A stretch of DNA of 64,000 bases from Dehalococcoidia bacterium (GTDB lineage: Bacteria > Chloroflexota > Dehalococcoidia > DSTF01 > WHTK01), in the NCBI GenBank assembly GCA_009377745.1, contig WHTK01000001.1, positions 1-64,000 on the forward strand. The letters run 5' to 3'. Positions 1 through 8,336 of the stretch are shown here, piece after piece. The notes below the pieces were generated by a model. That model was not told where the DNA came from. It saw nothing but the letters and a program-made list of their open reading frames with translations, and made no database searches. Positions within the stretch are counted from its first letter, which is position 1, and each line of letters begins with the position of its first letter. Made by a program: the position numbers and the translations under genes.

Positions 1-391
<391 letters not shown>

Positions 392-491
392 TTCCTTCTT
401 GTCCTCCCTATCTTCGCCGGTCCTCTCCGGCGAGCCGTATCGCTTTCGCCCGCGATTGATCGGTCCGCGATGGGTTACCGATTATCTTCGC

Positions 492-566
492 TGGAGCCCT
501 CAATCGGACTTGAACCGATGACCTCGCCCTTACCAAGGGCGTGCTCTACCACTGAGCTATGAGGGC
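492..566 (-). tRNA. tRNA-Thr(GGU)
   Basis: On the minus strand the gene starts GCCCTCA and closes with TGAGGGC followed by an encoded TCCA, giving a perfect seven-pair acceptor stem. The anticodon loop TTGGTAA holds GGT (Thr). The T-arm reads GGTTCAAGTCC. It lies 100 bases upstream of tuf in the same direction and is probably cut from the same transcript. Confidence 0.97.
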
Positions 567-620
567 AGGGTATTCCTTTCCGCTGGCCGCAGCGGGCGGC
601 CCCCGTTCCTTATATATCCA

Positions 621-635
621 GTCCTATCATAGGAC
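621..635. repeat. Short perfect palindrome between tRNA-Tyr and tRNA-Thr
   Basis: GTCCTATCATAGGAC is a 15-base palindrome that can form a six-pair hairpin with a TCA loop. It sits in the 79-base spacer between two co-transcribed tRNAs, where E. coli has glyT. A role in tRNA precursor processing is possible but only inferred. Confidence 0.4.
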
Positions 636-645
636 GTTTTGAGTC

Positions 646-733
646 TGGTGCCAGGGGCAGGATTCGAACCTGCGTAGCCCGTCAGGGCAACGATTTTACA
701 GACCGTCGGTTTTAGCCACTCACCCACCCTGGC
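646..733 (-). tRNA. tRNA-Tyr(GUA)
   Basis: An 88-base gene on the minus strand beginning GCCAGGG and ending CCCTGGC plus an encoded ACCA. The anticodon loop CTGTAAA contains GTA (Tyr). The long variable arm (about 14 bases, CCCTGACGGGCT) is expected of a class II bacterial tRNA-Tyr. It is the middle tRNA of the tuf unit. Confidence 0.97.
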
Positions 734-781
734 GTGTATCGAGCGGCCGCCACGCGCTCAACTCCCGGCGCCGGCCCTGAT

Positions 782-856
782 TGGAGCCCGAGGGGGGATT
801 CGAACCCTCAACCTACCGATTACAAATCGGTTGCGCTGCCATTGCGCCACTCGGGC
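782..856 (-). tRNA. tRNA-Thr(UGU)
   Basis: On the minus strand it begins GCCCGAG and ends with the complementary stem plus TCCA. The anticodon loop TTTGTAA holds TGT (Thr). It is the first gene of the tRNA-tuf transcript, about 75 bases downstream of the promoter at 935-963. The order Thr(UGU)-Tyr-Thr(GGU)-tuf matches E. coli thrU-tyrU-(glyT)-thrT-tufB without the glycine tRNA. Confidence 0.97.
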
Positions 857-910
857 GAAACCAGTCCTTCCTTGCGGAAGAAAGCTTTTTCGGGCGTAAC
901 AAAAACAGAC

Positions 911-924
911 CCCCGAAACCGGGG
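911..924 (-). other. Leader hairpin of the tRNA-tuf transcript
   Basis: CCCCGAAACCGGGG folds as a five-pair GC stem with a four-base AAAC/GTTT loop. It lies just after the expected transcription start and before the first tRNA. It may be a 5'-end processing or stability structure; function is inferred only. Confidence 0.4.
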
Positions 925-934
925 CTCGCATTGA

Positions 935-963
935 AGTATAGAAACACCCTCTAAGGGCGTCAA
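935..963 (-). promoter_or_regulatory. Sigma-70-type promoter of the tRNA-tuf operon
   Basis: Read on the minus strand, TTGACG (958-963) and TATACT (935-940) are separated by exactly 17 bases, close to the consensus for a housekeeping promoter. It points at the tRNA-Thr(UGU)-tRNA-Tyr-tRNA-Thr(GGU)-tuf unit. The -35 hexamer lies in the downstream copy of a tandem 21-base duplication. Confidence 0.8.
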
Positions 964-992
964 GATACGACCTAAGGGCGTCAAGATACGAC
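951..992. repeat. Tandem 21-bp duplication carrying a -35 element
   Basis: Two identical 21-base units (951-971 and 972-992) lie head to tail. Each contains CGTCAA, the complement of a TTGACG -35 hexamer. Only the copy nearest the -10 box is correctly spaced; the second could act as an upstream binding module or be a recent slippage product. Confidence 0.9.
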
Positions 993-1118
993 AACCTCGC
1001 GACTCGCCCGGCACACCGGACCTTAGCTCGAAGCCCAAAGCCCGTGAGGGCTGCTCCCCCTCTTCCTGTATATCCTCTCTGCCGAAGAGAGCGAAGCCAG
1101 ATGCCCTGCGCCAGCAGT

Positions 1119-1147
1119 TTGACAGGCCTTCGGGGCAGACCTACACT
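1119..1147 (+). promoter_or_regulatory. Sigma-70-type promoter of rpsU
   Basis: TTGACA (1119-1124), a 17-base spacer and TACACT (1142-1147) form a near-consensus promoter. Transcription would start near 1154 and run into rpsU (1177), yqeY and perhaps the PgpH-like gene. Together with the tRNA-tuf promoter on the other strand it accounts for the gene-free stretch 857-1176. Confidence 0.8.
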
Positions 1148-1176
1148 CGATTGCGAATCTACGTCGGGAGGCATGA

Positions 1177-1362
1177 TTGGCCGAAGTAATTATCGGAGAG
1201 AACGAGTCCTTTGAATCCGCCCTCAAGCGCTTCACCAAGCGCGTCCAGCAGGACGGCATCCTCGCCGAAGCCCGCAGGCGAGAGCACTATGAGAAGCCCA
1301 GCATTCGCCGTAAGAAGAAGGCAGCCGCCAAGCGCCGCAAGAGCCGCAAGACCGCCGCTTAA
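1177..1362 (+). CDS. rpsU: 30S ribosomal protein S21
   Basis: A 61-residue, strongly basic small-subunit ribosomal protein. The N-terminus [20 protein letters not shown] and the lysine/arginine-rich tail [18 protein letters not shown] are typical of S21. The start is TTG at 1177: GGGAGG lies five bases upstream, and the ATG at 1173 is in another frame. It has its own strong promoter and is followed by yqeY, a common bacterial pairing. Confidence 0.95.
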   Translation: MAEVIIGENESFESALKRFTKRVQQDGILAEARRREHYEKPSIRRKKKAAAKRRKSRKTAA

Positions 1363-1398
1363 GCCAGGCCAGGATCCCTTCCCCCTACGAGAACCGAT

Positions 1399-1887
1399 AT
1401 GACCCTCAAAGACCAGCTCGAAGCTGATCTGCGTGATGCTCTGCGCTCTCGCGATGAGACGCGCAAGAACACTCTGCGCATGCTTCTTACTGCCATCCAC
1501 AACGCCGAGATCCCGCCGGAGCATCCCGAGACGGCCGCCGATGCACCGGATTCCGTCCGCGCTGACCTGGACGATGCCGGCGTAACGGAGATCATCCGCA
1601 AGCAGGTCAAGCAGCGCCGCGACAGCATCGACGCGTACAGCAAGGCCAATCGCCCCGACCTCGTCGCCATTGAGGAAGCTGAGGCGGTCATTCTGGGCGG
1701 CTACCTGCCGGCCCAGATGTCCCGTGATGAAATTGCCGCCATCGCACGCGAGGTTATTACCCGCGTCGGCGCCAGCGGCCCGGCCGACAAGGGCAAGGTG
1801 ATGCCCGTCGTGATGAGCGAGCTGGCCGGCAAAGCTGAAGGCCGCGACATCAACGCCGTGGTAACGGAGCTCCTGACTCAGACCTGA
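1399..1887 (+). CDS. yqeY: GatB/YqeY domain protein
   Basis: A 162-residue protein of the YqeY family, related to the tail domain of the GatB amidotransferase subunit. The helical N-terminus (LKDQLEADLRDALRSRDE, then RMLLTAIHNAEI) and the C-terminal pattern GKVMPVVM..LAGKAEGRDIN are diagnostic. The cellular role of stand-alone YqeY is not settled; tRNA-dependent amidation has been suggested because of the GatB likeness. It lies 36 bases after rpsU, probably in one operon. Confidence 0.92.
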   Translation: MTLKDQLEADLRDALRSRDETRKNTLRMLLTAIHNAEIPPEHPETAADAPDSVRADLDDAGVTEIIRKQVKQRRDSIDAYSKANRPDLVAIEEAEAVILGGYLPAQMSRDEIAAIAREVITRVGASGPADKGKVMPVVMSELAGKAEGRDINAVVTELLTQT

Positions 1888-1910
1888 GTCCGCCCCGGCC
1901 CTCCTCGCCG

Positions 1911-1931
1911 TTTGTTAACTGTTACTTGTTA
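1911..1931 (+). repeat. Partial copy of the CTTGTTAC intergenic element
   Basis: TTTGTTAACTGTTACTTGTTA resembles the heptamer-like units of the fuller copies at 4708, 15324 and 41500. Here it lies 25 bases before the ATG of the PgpH-like gene, which also has its own GGGAGG ribosome binding site, so it does not supply a leaderless -10 box. Confidence 0.4.
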
Positions 1932-1956
1932 GCGGCGGGTATGATTGGGAGGCGCT

Positions 1957-4086
1957 ATGCGCTTCTTTAGTCAGAAGAAGACCTCCGCCATCGTGGCGTC
2001 CATTGCCGGGTTCACTATCGCGGTGTTTGCCGCGCTGCTGCCCGTAACACCCTCCGGCGTCCAGATCGAGGCGGGCGAGATTGCTTCCCGGACGATCAGA
2101 GCGCCGCGCGACATCTCCTTCGTCAGTCCGGCGCTGACAGCACAGCGCCAGGACGAGGCCGCCGCGGCCGTCCAGGACAGCCTTCTCTTTGACCCATCGG
2201 TGGCCTCCAGCCAGCAGTCCGAGTTAAATACTCTGCTCTCCAGTATTCGCGGCATCCTCAATGACACTTCCCTGGCCGAGAATAGTCGCGATGCTGCCCT
2301 GGAGCGGGTCGAACAGCTCAGTCTTTCCGATAGCAGCAAGGACCTCCTGCGCAACATGGACCCGGCTGCCTTTGAGCCCATCGAGACTGAGGCGCGGCGG
2401 GCGTTGGCGGCGATCTTCGAGCAGACACTGCCGGCCGCGTTGGTGCAGGAAACGCGCGAGCGGGCCTCTACCTATGTCAGTCCCACGATCGAGCGCGACG
2501 AGAGCACCCTGATCTCGGAGGTCGTCCGGCCGTTCATCGTCTCCAATCTGGCTGTCGACGCGGGGCGCACCAACATCGCCCGCGATGCCGCCCGCGCCGG
2601 TATCGCGCCGGTGCAGGTCACGTTCGCGCGCAACCAGGTGATCGTCGAGCAAGACGCACCGGTTACTGGAGAGGCGCGCGAGGCGTTGATCGAAGCCGGA
2701 CTCGTCGGTTCGGCCTGGAAACTGGAGATTATCGCTGCCGGCTCGCTGCTGGCGCTGGTCGTGGCCGTCACCGTGGCTGCCGGCCTCAGCGCCTTCCGCC
2801 CCGACGCCAGCGTGCGCCAGCTCTTTGCCATCGGCATCGCGATTGCCCTGCCGGTGTTCGTGATGAAGATCTATCTGCCGCTGATCCTGCCGGACAATGA
2901 CCGTCATTTCCTGACCTACGTCATGCCGCTCGCGGTTTCATCGATGGTGCTTTCGGGCTTCGTCGGCGCGGAGATCGCGCTCCTCGCCGCGACCCTGATC
3001 GCCTTCCTGGCCGCTTTTGCCGGCGTGTTGTTGCTGGACGTGACCGTCGTCGGTATCGCCGGGACGCTGGATATCGCCCGGATCGCCCTAGTGACGGGTA
3101 TCGCCAGCGCCGCCGGTGTCTTTGCCGTGCGCAACGCCGAGCGGCTGGCCCAATTCCTGGTCGGCGGCGCCGTTGTCGGCCTCAGCGTCCTGCTAGTCCT
3201 CGGCGCGACCTGGCTAATCGACCCCGACCGGCAGATGCGCGATATCCCCTGGATACTCCTGGCTGCCGGCGCCAACGGAGGCCTCAGCGCCTTCCTCAGC
3301 GCCGGTATCTTCGTCACCCTCGGGGCGCTCTTTGGGGTGACGACGCGGCTGCAGCTGCTGGAGATGTCCCAGCTGAGCCAGCCACTGCTCTTGCGGCTTC
3401 AGGACGAAGCGCCTTCGACCTTCCAGCACAGCGTCATTGTCGCCAATCTGGCCGAGAAGGGCGCTTACGTTATCGGCGCGGACGCCCTGCTGGCCCGCGT
3501 CGGCTGCTACTACCACGACATCGGCAAGCTGGCGCGCCCCGGCTTCTTTATCGAGAACCAGCTTGGCGGCCAGAACCCCCACGATGCGCTCGACCCGGCC
3601 GACAGCGCCCGCATCATCTCCGACCACGTGCGCGACGGCCTGGCGTTGGCGGCGCAGTACAAGCTGCCGGCCAAGGTATCCGCGTTCATCCCGGAGCACC
3701 ACGGCACCCGCATGGTCAGCTACTTCTACCGCGAAGCCGCCGCCGACGACCCCAGGGTTGACCCGGACGCCTTTCGCTATCCGGGACCCAAGCCGCAAAC
3801 GCGCGAAACGGCGATCGCCATGCTGGCCGACTCCTCAGAGGCCGCCGTGCGCTCCAACCCCGACCACTCGCCGGAGTCCATCGATAAGCTGGTGGACGAC
3901 GTCTTCAACGAGCGCCTCTCCGAAGGCCAACTCAACGAGTCCGACCTGACGCTGCGCAACCTGCGCGACCTGGCCGAGTCCTACAAGGCGACGCTGCGGG
4001 CCGTCTACCACCCCCGTATCGAGTATCCGGCCCCGACCGAGGCGGAGCTCTTGATGCGGCGGCTGCCGTTCAGGGCGTCTAAGTAA
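1957..4086 (+). CDS. pgpH: 7TM-HDED/HD domain phosphohydrolase, PgpH-like
   Basis: A 709-residue membrane protein of the 7TMR-HDED-HD family; characterised members (Listeria PgpH) hydrolyse c-di-AMP. One N-terminal membrane segment (about residues 12-30) is followed by an extracytoplasmic region to about residue 260, then a block of about seven hydrophobic segments. The cytoplasmic HD domain has H491 in QHSVIVAN and H520-D521 in YYHDIGK, with HVRDGLAL and IPEHHGT downstream. The start is ATG 1957 with GGGAGG five bases upstream; an upstream in-frame TTG (1945) is less likely. PgpH often precedes ybeY, which is absent here. Confidence 0.9.
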   Translation: MRFFSQKKTSAIVASIAGFTIAVFAALLPVTPSGVQIEAGEIASRTIRAPRDISFVSPALTAQRQDEAAAAVQDSLLFDPSVASSQQSELNTLLSSIRGILNDTSLAENSRDAALERVEQLSLSDSSKDLLRNMDPAAFEPIETEARRALAAIFEQTLPAALVQETRERASTYVSPTIERDESTLISEVVRPFIVSNLAVDAGRTNIARDAARAGIAPVQVTFARNQVIVEQDAPVTGEAREALIEAGLVGSAWKLEIIAAGSLLALVVAVTVAAGLSAFRPDASVRQLFAIGIAIALPVFVMKIYLPLILPDNDRHFLTYVMPLAVSSMVLSGFVGAEIALLAATLIAFLAAFAGVLLLDVTVVGIAGTLDIARIALVTGIASAAGVFAVRNAERLAQFLVGGAVVGLSVLLVLGATWLIDPDRQMRDIPWILLAAGANGGLSAFLSAGIFVTLGALFGVTTRLQLLEMSQLSQPLLLRLQDEAPSTFQHSVIVANLAEKGAYVIGADALLARVGCYYHDIGKLARPGFFIENQLGGQNPHDALDPADSARIISDHVRDGLALAAQYKLPAKVSAFIPEHHGTRMVSYFYREAAADDPRVDPDAFRYPGPKPQTRETAIAMLADSSEAAVRSNPDHSPESIDKLVDDVFNERLSEGQLNESDLTLRNLRDLAESYKATLRAVYHPRIEYPAPTEAELLMRRLPFRASK

Positions 4087-4117
4087 CAGGTAACAAGCCT
4101 GATTGGCTCGGTTTCCC

Positions 4118-4156
4118 CATTGCGAGGCCATCGCCCGGAGGCGAGGCCGTGGCAAC
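4118..4156. repeat. Dispersed intergenic repeat, family A (ATTGCGAG...GGCAA)
   Basis: The segment begins CATTGCGAGGCCATCGCC and ends GGCCGTGGCAAC; the outer ATTGC/GCAA(T) arms can pair. The same element recurs at 46532-46570, and a sister form (GCGATAGCGAGG core) at 35976-36010 and 45676-45710. All four lie outside genes. Such REP-like elements are common in Chloroflexota genomes; no function is shown here. Confidence 0.75.
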
Positions 4157-4210
4157 CCTTGACGTTCTGTCACGGCCGTTTGCCTCTCACAGCGAGTGAG
4201 TATGCCGGAG

Positions 4211-4645
4211 CTAGGAAGCCTGACCCCAGCGAGAGCCGCCGCGTCCCCTGCCGCCGCCCTGGCCTGTGATGTGCTCCGGCAGGATCTTGAGCATGAGGCG
4301 CTCCTCGCCTTCCCGGCGAGGGTAGGATGCGCCACGGTACTTCTGAGATAGCTTCTCGATGCTGTCAAAGGCGACCTGACCGCCGATGATCTCGACTACC
4401 CGGCCCCGCACCTGGACGTAGCGACCGCCGTTACTCCGGTCCATAACCATGACGGCGACGTGCTTATTGCGTTCGACGTTGAGAGCTTTCTGATGACCTA
4501 CGACGGTATTGATCAGGACGTGGGTGCCGTCATGGTCGACCCAGGTCGGCGTGACATGCGGCGTGCCGTCCTTCATCAAGGTAACGAAGCTGGCGAGGTT
4601 GGGCTCTTCCAGCAGATGACGTGCGTCTTCGCTTAGCTCGGCCAT
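4211..4645 (-). CDS. PPOX-class split-barrel flavin/F420-binding protein
   Basis: A 144-residue protein of the pyridoxamine-5'-phosphate-oxidase-like split-barrel family. The pattern [21 protein letters not shown] followed by [21 protein letters not shown] is typical of small TIGR03618-type F420-dependent members. The C-terminus is rich in Gly/Arg (GGGRGRGG). ATG 4645 has GGAGG upstream. It is divergent from purQ with about 100 bases between. The substrate cannot be told from sequence. Confidence 0.8.
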   Translation of the reverse strand: MAELSEDARHLLEEPNLASFVTLMKDGTPHVTPTWVDHDGTHVLINTVVGHQKALNVERNKHVAVMVMDRSNGGRYVQVRGRVVEIIGGQVAFDSIEKLSQKYRGASYPRREGEERLMLKILPEHITGQGGGRGRGGSRWGQAS

Positions 4646-4707
4646 GAGTACCTCCAGGTCGGCAGGGGTACCGATTTCGGCGCAAGTATACGTCGCGTCT
4701 CATCGTC

Positions 4708-4739
4708 CTTGTTACTTGCTACCGTTTACTTGTTACTAT
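4708..4739 (+). repeat. CTTGTTAC element, copy upstream of purQ
   Basis: A 32-base T-rich element built of CTTGTTAC/CTTGCTAC-type units, ending TACTTGTTACTAT. It aligns over its whole length with the copy at 41500-41531 (six mismatches) and with 15324-15355. It ends exactly at the -10 box of purQ. Confidence 0.75.
4734..4739 (+). promoter_or_regulatory. Putative leaderless -10 box of purQ
   Basis: TACTAT is followed by six bases and then the purQ ATG (4746), so transcription would start at or next to the start codon. No Shine-Dalgarno sequence is seen. The same hexamer with the same six-base gap precedes holB (41538). Leaderless translation is inference from spacing. Confidence 0.55.
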
Positions 4740-4745
4740 CCACTC

Positions 4746-5453
4746 ATGCACTGGGCTGTACTCGTCTTTCCCGGGACCTGGAGTGATCACGATTGCCATC
4801 ACGTCCTCAAGAACGTGTTGGGACAAGAAGCCGGCCTCGTCTGGCACCGGGAGAGCGACCTTTCCTCCTACGACGCCATCGTCCTGCCCGGTGGCTTCTC
4901 CTACGGTGATTACCTGCGCTGCGGCGCCATCGCCCGCTTCTCGCCCGTGATGGATGCGGTGAGGCGGGAGGCGGAGCGCGGCAAGCTGGTAATCGGCATC
5001 TGCAACGGCTTCCAGATTCTCTGCGAGGCGGGGCTGCTGCCGGGAGTGCTGGTGCGCAACGACAGTACCCAGTTCCGCTGCGAGCCCACCAACCTGCGCA
5101 TCGAGACGACGGCGACGCCGTTCACCAGCGCTGGGAAGCCGGGCCAGGTCATCGAGGTGCCGATCTCGCACGGCGAGGGCAACTACTATGCCGACCCATC
5201 GACGCTGGCGCGCCTCAACGCCGAGGACCGCGTCGCCTTCCGCTACTGCGGCGCCGCGGGCGAGGTGACGGTGGCGGCCAACCCCAACGGGTCAATCGAG
5301 AACATTGCCGGCATCCTTAACGAGCAACGCAACGTCCTCGGCATGATGCCTCACCCGGAGCGCGCCTCCGAGGCGCTGATGGGCAGCGCCGGCGGCCTCG
5401 TCATCTGGCAGAGCATGATCGAAAGCGCTACTAAGGCTGGCGCTCCTGCCTAG
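4746..5453 (+). CDS. purQ: Phosphoribosylformylglycinamidine synthase, glutaminase subunit
   Basis: Class I glutamine amidotransferase that supplies ammonia to PurL in step four of purine biosynthesis. The 235-residue protein has the oxyanion stretch [14 protein letters not shown], the nucleophile elbow [13 protein letters not shown] with the catalytic Cys, and the His/Glu pair in MMPHPERA. The length fits the stand-alone PurQ used with PurS and PurL. Neither partner is in the window. The ATG at 4746 is chosen because homologues begin W(A/K)[10 protein letters not shown] and because of the -10 box six bases upstream. Confidence 0.95.
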   Translation: MHWAVLVFPGTWSDHDCHHVLKNVLGQEAGLVWHRESDLSSYDAIVLPGGFSYGDYLRCGAIARFSPVMDAVRREAERGKLVIGICNGFQILCEAGLLPGVLVRNDSTQFRCEPTNLRIETTATPFTSAGKPGQVIEVPISHGEGNYYADPSTLARLNAEDRVAFRYCGAAGEVTVAANPNGSIENIAGILNEQRNVLGMMPHPERASEALMGSAGGLVIWQSMIESATKAGAPA

Positions 5454-5481
5454 TTGTCCTTCGAGCGATAGCGAAGAATCT
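5454..5481. repeat. Dispersed intergenic repeat, family B variant
   Basis: A short TTGTCCTTCGAGCGATAGCG-AAGAATC segment resembling the GTCATTCTGAGC...GAAGAATC repeats at 6361 and 9614. It lies between purQ and the MazG-like gene. Confidence 0.4.
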
Positions 5482-5527
5482 GGTTCCGCGAATTGACGCA
5501 TAGACGTCCATGGAACGAGGTGTCGGT

Positions 5528-5833
5528 ATGGTGACGATACGTCAGATTCAAGACCAGGCGAGAGAATTGAAGAAGGCCAACGGCTGGCAGGGCATCTCGC
5601 CTGAGCAAAGGCTGCTCTATCTTAATAGCGAAGTCGGCGAACTCTCTCGCGAGGTGCTCCGGCTAACCGACGTGAATGAGTCGGATGCAGCGAAAGCCGA
5701 GGCTCGGGCGAACGTCGGCTACGAAATCTATGACTGTGTCTGGAACCTCTGCGATCTCGCAAACCTCTTTGACCTCGACCTGGAAGCGGCCTTTGAGCAA
5801 AAGGCGGCAATCAACCGGAATCGGCGCTGGTAG
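5528..5833 (+). CDS. MazG-like nucleotide pyrophosphohydrolase
   Basis: A 101-residue all-alpha protein. The pair of acidic motifs typical of MazG-type NTP pyrophosphatases is visible: EVGELSRE in the first half and EIYDCVWNLCDLAN later, which together bind the metals. Single-domain MazG-like enzymes clean up non-canonical or excess NTPs; the exact substrate is unknown. ATG 5528 is preferred because CGAGG lies seven bases upstream; ATG 5510, in frame, has no such signal. The next gene begins at the base after the stop codon. Confidence 0.75.
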   Translation: MVTIRQIQDQARELKKANGWQGISPEQRLLYLNSEVGELSREVLRLTDVNESDAAKAEARANVGYEIYDCVWNLCDLANLFDLDLEAAFEQKAAINRNRRW

Positions 5834-6346
5834 GTGGCGCTGCCTGAGCCCTGGCTCTGCGCTGAGGCCATCGAAACGCCACGGCTCCGGCTCGACTCTT
5901 TGACGCCGGAGGACGCCGAGGCGATGCATCCCGTCCTCGATGACCAACGCCTGCACGAGTACTCCGGCGGCCAGCCCTTGGCGCTGGAGGAGCTGCGCAC
6001 CTGGTATCAGTTCCTCGCCCGCGGCCTCTCGCCCGACGGCCAGGAGGTCTGGCTGAACTGGATCGTCCGGCTGGACGGCGAGGCCATCGGCTATCTGCAG
6101 GCCGGCGTGGACGAGATGCTCATCGCACAGGTCGCCTGGGTGATCGGCGTGGCGTGGCAGGGCAACGGCTACGGCTCCGAGTCGGCGGCGGCGATGGTCG
6201 AGTGGCTGCTGGCCAACAAGGTCGAGGCTGTCATCGCGGCGATCCACCCGGGGCACGAAGCCTCAGCGGGCGTGGCGCGGCGCTGCGGACTCGTCCTGAC
6301 GGAGCACGTCGTCGATGGCGAACGCATCTGGCGCCGGGACGCCTAG
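5834..6346 (+). CDS. GNAT family N-acetyltransferase (RimJ/RimL type)
   Basis: A 170-residue acetyl-CoA-dependent acyltransferase. The opening ETPRLRLDSLTPEDAEAMHPVLDD is the usual RimJ/RimL beginning, and VIGVAWQGNGYGSESAAAMVEWL is motif A with the Q-x-x-G-x-G/A pyrophosphate-binding loop. The GTG at 5834 abuts the stop of the MazG-like gene, suggesting coupled translation. The substrate is unknown. Confidence 0.82.
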   Translation: MALPEPWLCAEAIETPRLRLDSLTPEDAEAMHPVLDDQRLHEYSGGQPLALEELRTWYQFLARGLSPDGQEVWLNWIVRLDGEAIGYLQAGVDEMLIAQVAWVIGVAWQGNGYGSESAAAMVEWLLANKVEAVIAAIHPGHEASAGVARRCGLVLTEHVVDGERIWRRDA

Positions 6347-6360
6347 CAGCCAAGGGCTCA

Positions 6361-6397
6361 TGTCATTCTGAGCGGCTGCAAGCCAGCCGAAGAATCT
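6361..6397. repeat. Dispersed intergenic repeat, family B (TGTCATTCTGAGC...GAAGAATC)
   Basis: TGTCATTCTGAGCGGCTGCA followed by AGCCAGCCGAAGAATCT. A nearly identical copy is at 9614-9650. Both lie between genes. The element lies in the 232-base gap before aroQ; nothing else is seen in that gap. Confidence 0.7.
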
Positions 6398-6578
6398 AAG
6401 CGCCCATCCTCAACTAACGTTTGAGAGCCGCGAAGCATCTCCGGAGAGAGCATGCTCTCGGACAACAATCCGCCTGCGACAAATGGGAGATCAAGGGTTG
6501 CCACGCCTCGGCTATCGCCGATGGCTCGCAACGACAGAATAAGCCTCGTACTGAGGCTGTTGTAAACTACCTCTCACG

Positions 6579-7025
6579 ATGCGCATCCTTCTCGTCAACG
6601 GCCCCAACCTCAACACCCTCGGCCGCCGCGAGCCCGCGATCTACGGCGCCGATACTCTGGCGGACGTCGTCGGGCGGGTGGAGCGGCGCGCCAACGAGAT
6701 GGGTGCCAGCGTCCTCGCGTTCCAATCCAATCACGAGGGCGCCATCATCGACTTCATCCAGGAGAACCAGGACGCCGCCGATGGCCTGATCATCAACCCC
6801 GGCTCCCTCGGCCACACGAGCATCGGCCTGCGCGATTGCATCGCCGGTAGCCTGCTGCCCGCCGTCGAGGTTCATATCTCCAACGTCCACGCCCGCGAGC
6901 CGTTCCGCCAGCGACTCGTCATCTCTCCTGTTACCAGGGGCGTGATCACCGGCCTCGGCTGGCGTGGCTATCTCTACGCGCTGGAATCGCTGGTAGCGGC
7001 GGCGCAGGAAGGTGGGAAAGCATGA
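6579..7025 (+). CDS. aroQ: Type II 3-dehydroquinate dehydratase
   Basis: Third step of the shikimate pathway, 3-dehydroquinate to 3-dehydroshikimate. The 148-residue length and the motifs are classical: ILLVNGPNLNTLGRREP, catalytic Tyr22 in AIYG, INPGSLGHTS with H79, and VEVHISNVHAREPFR with H99. The ATG is preceded by a TAAACT-like box but no clear ribosome binding site. It overlaps the following peptidase gene by four bases (ATGA). Other aromatic genes in the window (trpA, aroH, aroG-type) lie about 56 kb away. Confidence 0.96.
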   Translation: MRILLVNGPNLNTLGRREPAIYGADTLADVVGRVERRANEMGASVLAFQSNHEGAIIDFIQENQDAADGLIINPGSLGHTSIGLRDCIAGSLLPAVEVHISNVHAREPFRQRLVISPVTRGVITGLGWRGYLYALESLVAAAQEGGKA

Positions 7026-8146
7026 GCACCGAAGCCCGCGTCGAGCGGCTGCGCGCCCGTATGGCGGAGGATGGCCTTGGCGGCGTCTTCGTCACGGCGC
7101 CTGCGGAGGACATCCACAAGACGGTCGGCGCCAACCGGCGCTATCTCTCCGGCTTCAGCGGTTCCATGGGCCACCTGCTGGTCACTGAAGACAAGGCCTT
7201 TATCGCCGTCGATTTCCGTTACTACGAGCAGGCCGAGCGCGAATCGCCGAACTTCACGCTCTTCCACGCCAGCACGGCCATGTCGACCTGGCTGCCGGAG
7301 CTGATCGGACAGGCTGGGCTGGCCGGCCAGAAGCTAGGCTTCGAGGCTAACGGCCTGACCTTCGCGACCTACCGCAACCTCAAGTCCGCTGTCGATTCGC
7401 TGCCGGAGAGCGACCGTCCGCAACTCGTGCCAACCGACAACCTGGTCGAGTCCCTGCGGGTGATCAAAGAGCCGGACGAGATCGCGGCGGTGGCTGCCGC
7501 CGTGGCCCTGGGCGATGCCGCCTTCGAGCACCTGGCCGGGCTGGTGCAGCCGGGCTGGACCGAGAAGCAGGTCGCCTGGGAGATCGAAAAATACGCCCGC
7601 GAGCACGGCGCCGAAGGGCTTTCCTTCCCGACCATCGTCGCCGCCGGACCCTGGGGCGCGATGCCGCACGCCCAGCCGCGCGACCACGTCATCCAGGAAG
7701 GCGACGGCGTTGTCATCGACATGGGGGTCAACCTCGATGGCTACATGTCCGACTTGACACGGACGATCGTCGCCGGCAAGCCGGAAGCCAAGTTCAAGGA
7801 GATCTACGACATCGTCCTGGCCGCCCAGCTGACGGCCGAGGAGATGGCGCGCGAGGGCATGACCGGCTCCGAGGTGCACATGATCGCCCACAAGGTGATC
7901 GAGGAGGCCGGCTACGGCGATAACTTCGGCCACGGCCTCGGCCACGGCGTTGGCCTGCAGGTCCACGAATCGCCGCGGGTCAGCCGCACGTCGGAGGATG
8001 TCCTGCGCGAGGGCATGATCTTCACAATCGAGCCGGGGATCTATCTCCAGGGCTGGGGTGGCATCCGCATCGAGGACATGGGCTACCTGAAGGACGGCAA
8101 GTACGTCAACTTCACCAAAGCGCCCAAGCTCCAATTCGTCCACTAG
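7022..8146 (+). CDS. M24 family Xaa-Pro aminopeptidase/dipeptidase
   Basis: A 374-residue pita-bread metallopeptidase that removes residues next to proline. An N-terminal creatinase-like domain (to about residue 130) precedes the catalytic domain, where the five dinuclear-metal ligands are visible: two Asp in DMGVNLDGYMSDLTR, His in FGHGLGHGVGL, Glu in FTIEPGIY and Glu in IRIEDM. Start ATG overlaps the aroQ stop by four bases. aroQ-pepQ-efp is a common gene order in bacteria, and efp follows here after one extra gene. Confidence 0.92.
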   Translation: MSTEARVERLRARMAEDGLGGVFVTAPAEDIHKTVGANRRYLSGFSGSMGHLLVTEDKAFIAVDFRYYEQAERESPNFTLFHASTAMSTWLPELIGQAGLAGQKLGFEANGLTFATYRNLKSAVDSLPESDRPQLVPTDNLVESLRVIKEPDEIAAVAAAVALGDAAFEHLAGLVQPGWTEKQVAWEIEKYAREHGAEGLSFPTIVAAGPWGAMPHAQPRDHVIQEGDGVVIDMGVNLDGYMSDLTRTIVAGKPEAKFKEIYDIVLAAQLTAEEMAREGMTGSEVHMIAHKVIEEAGYGDNFGHGLGHGVGLQVHESPRVSRTSEDVLREGMIFTIEPGIYLQGWGGIRIEDMGYLKDGKYVNFTKAPKLQFVH

Positions 8147-8336
8147 GGTGGAGGCAGAGGGCTACCGCATTCCATCCGCAACCAGCCGCTAACTCGTGGC
8201 GGAGCGCAGGCAAAGCGCAGCCAATTTGCCGGCTGACAATACAAGGCCCAGTACCCCGGCCTGAAGGCCGAGGCATCTTCGGTGTGGCTGCCGAATCGCG
8301 CTGCGCCGAACCTGGCTGCTTCGTGTTGAGGTGTAG

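Noticed and set aside
566..646. A tRNA-Gly in the glyT position of the tRNA-tuf unit
   Set aside because: The 79-base spacer has no GGTTCGAATC-type T-arm and no cloverleaf; only a short palindrome is present.
951..992. Start of a CRISPR array (two 21-base repeats)
   Set aside because: The repeats are directly adjacent with no spacer, number only two, and contain a promoter element.
2224..2907. Long minus-strand open frames opposite pgpH, moaA, holB and others
   Set aside because: They mirror codon structure of well-supported genes on the other strand, which is common in GC-rich DNA, and show no family pattern.
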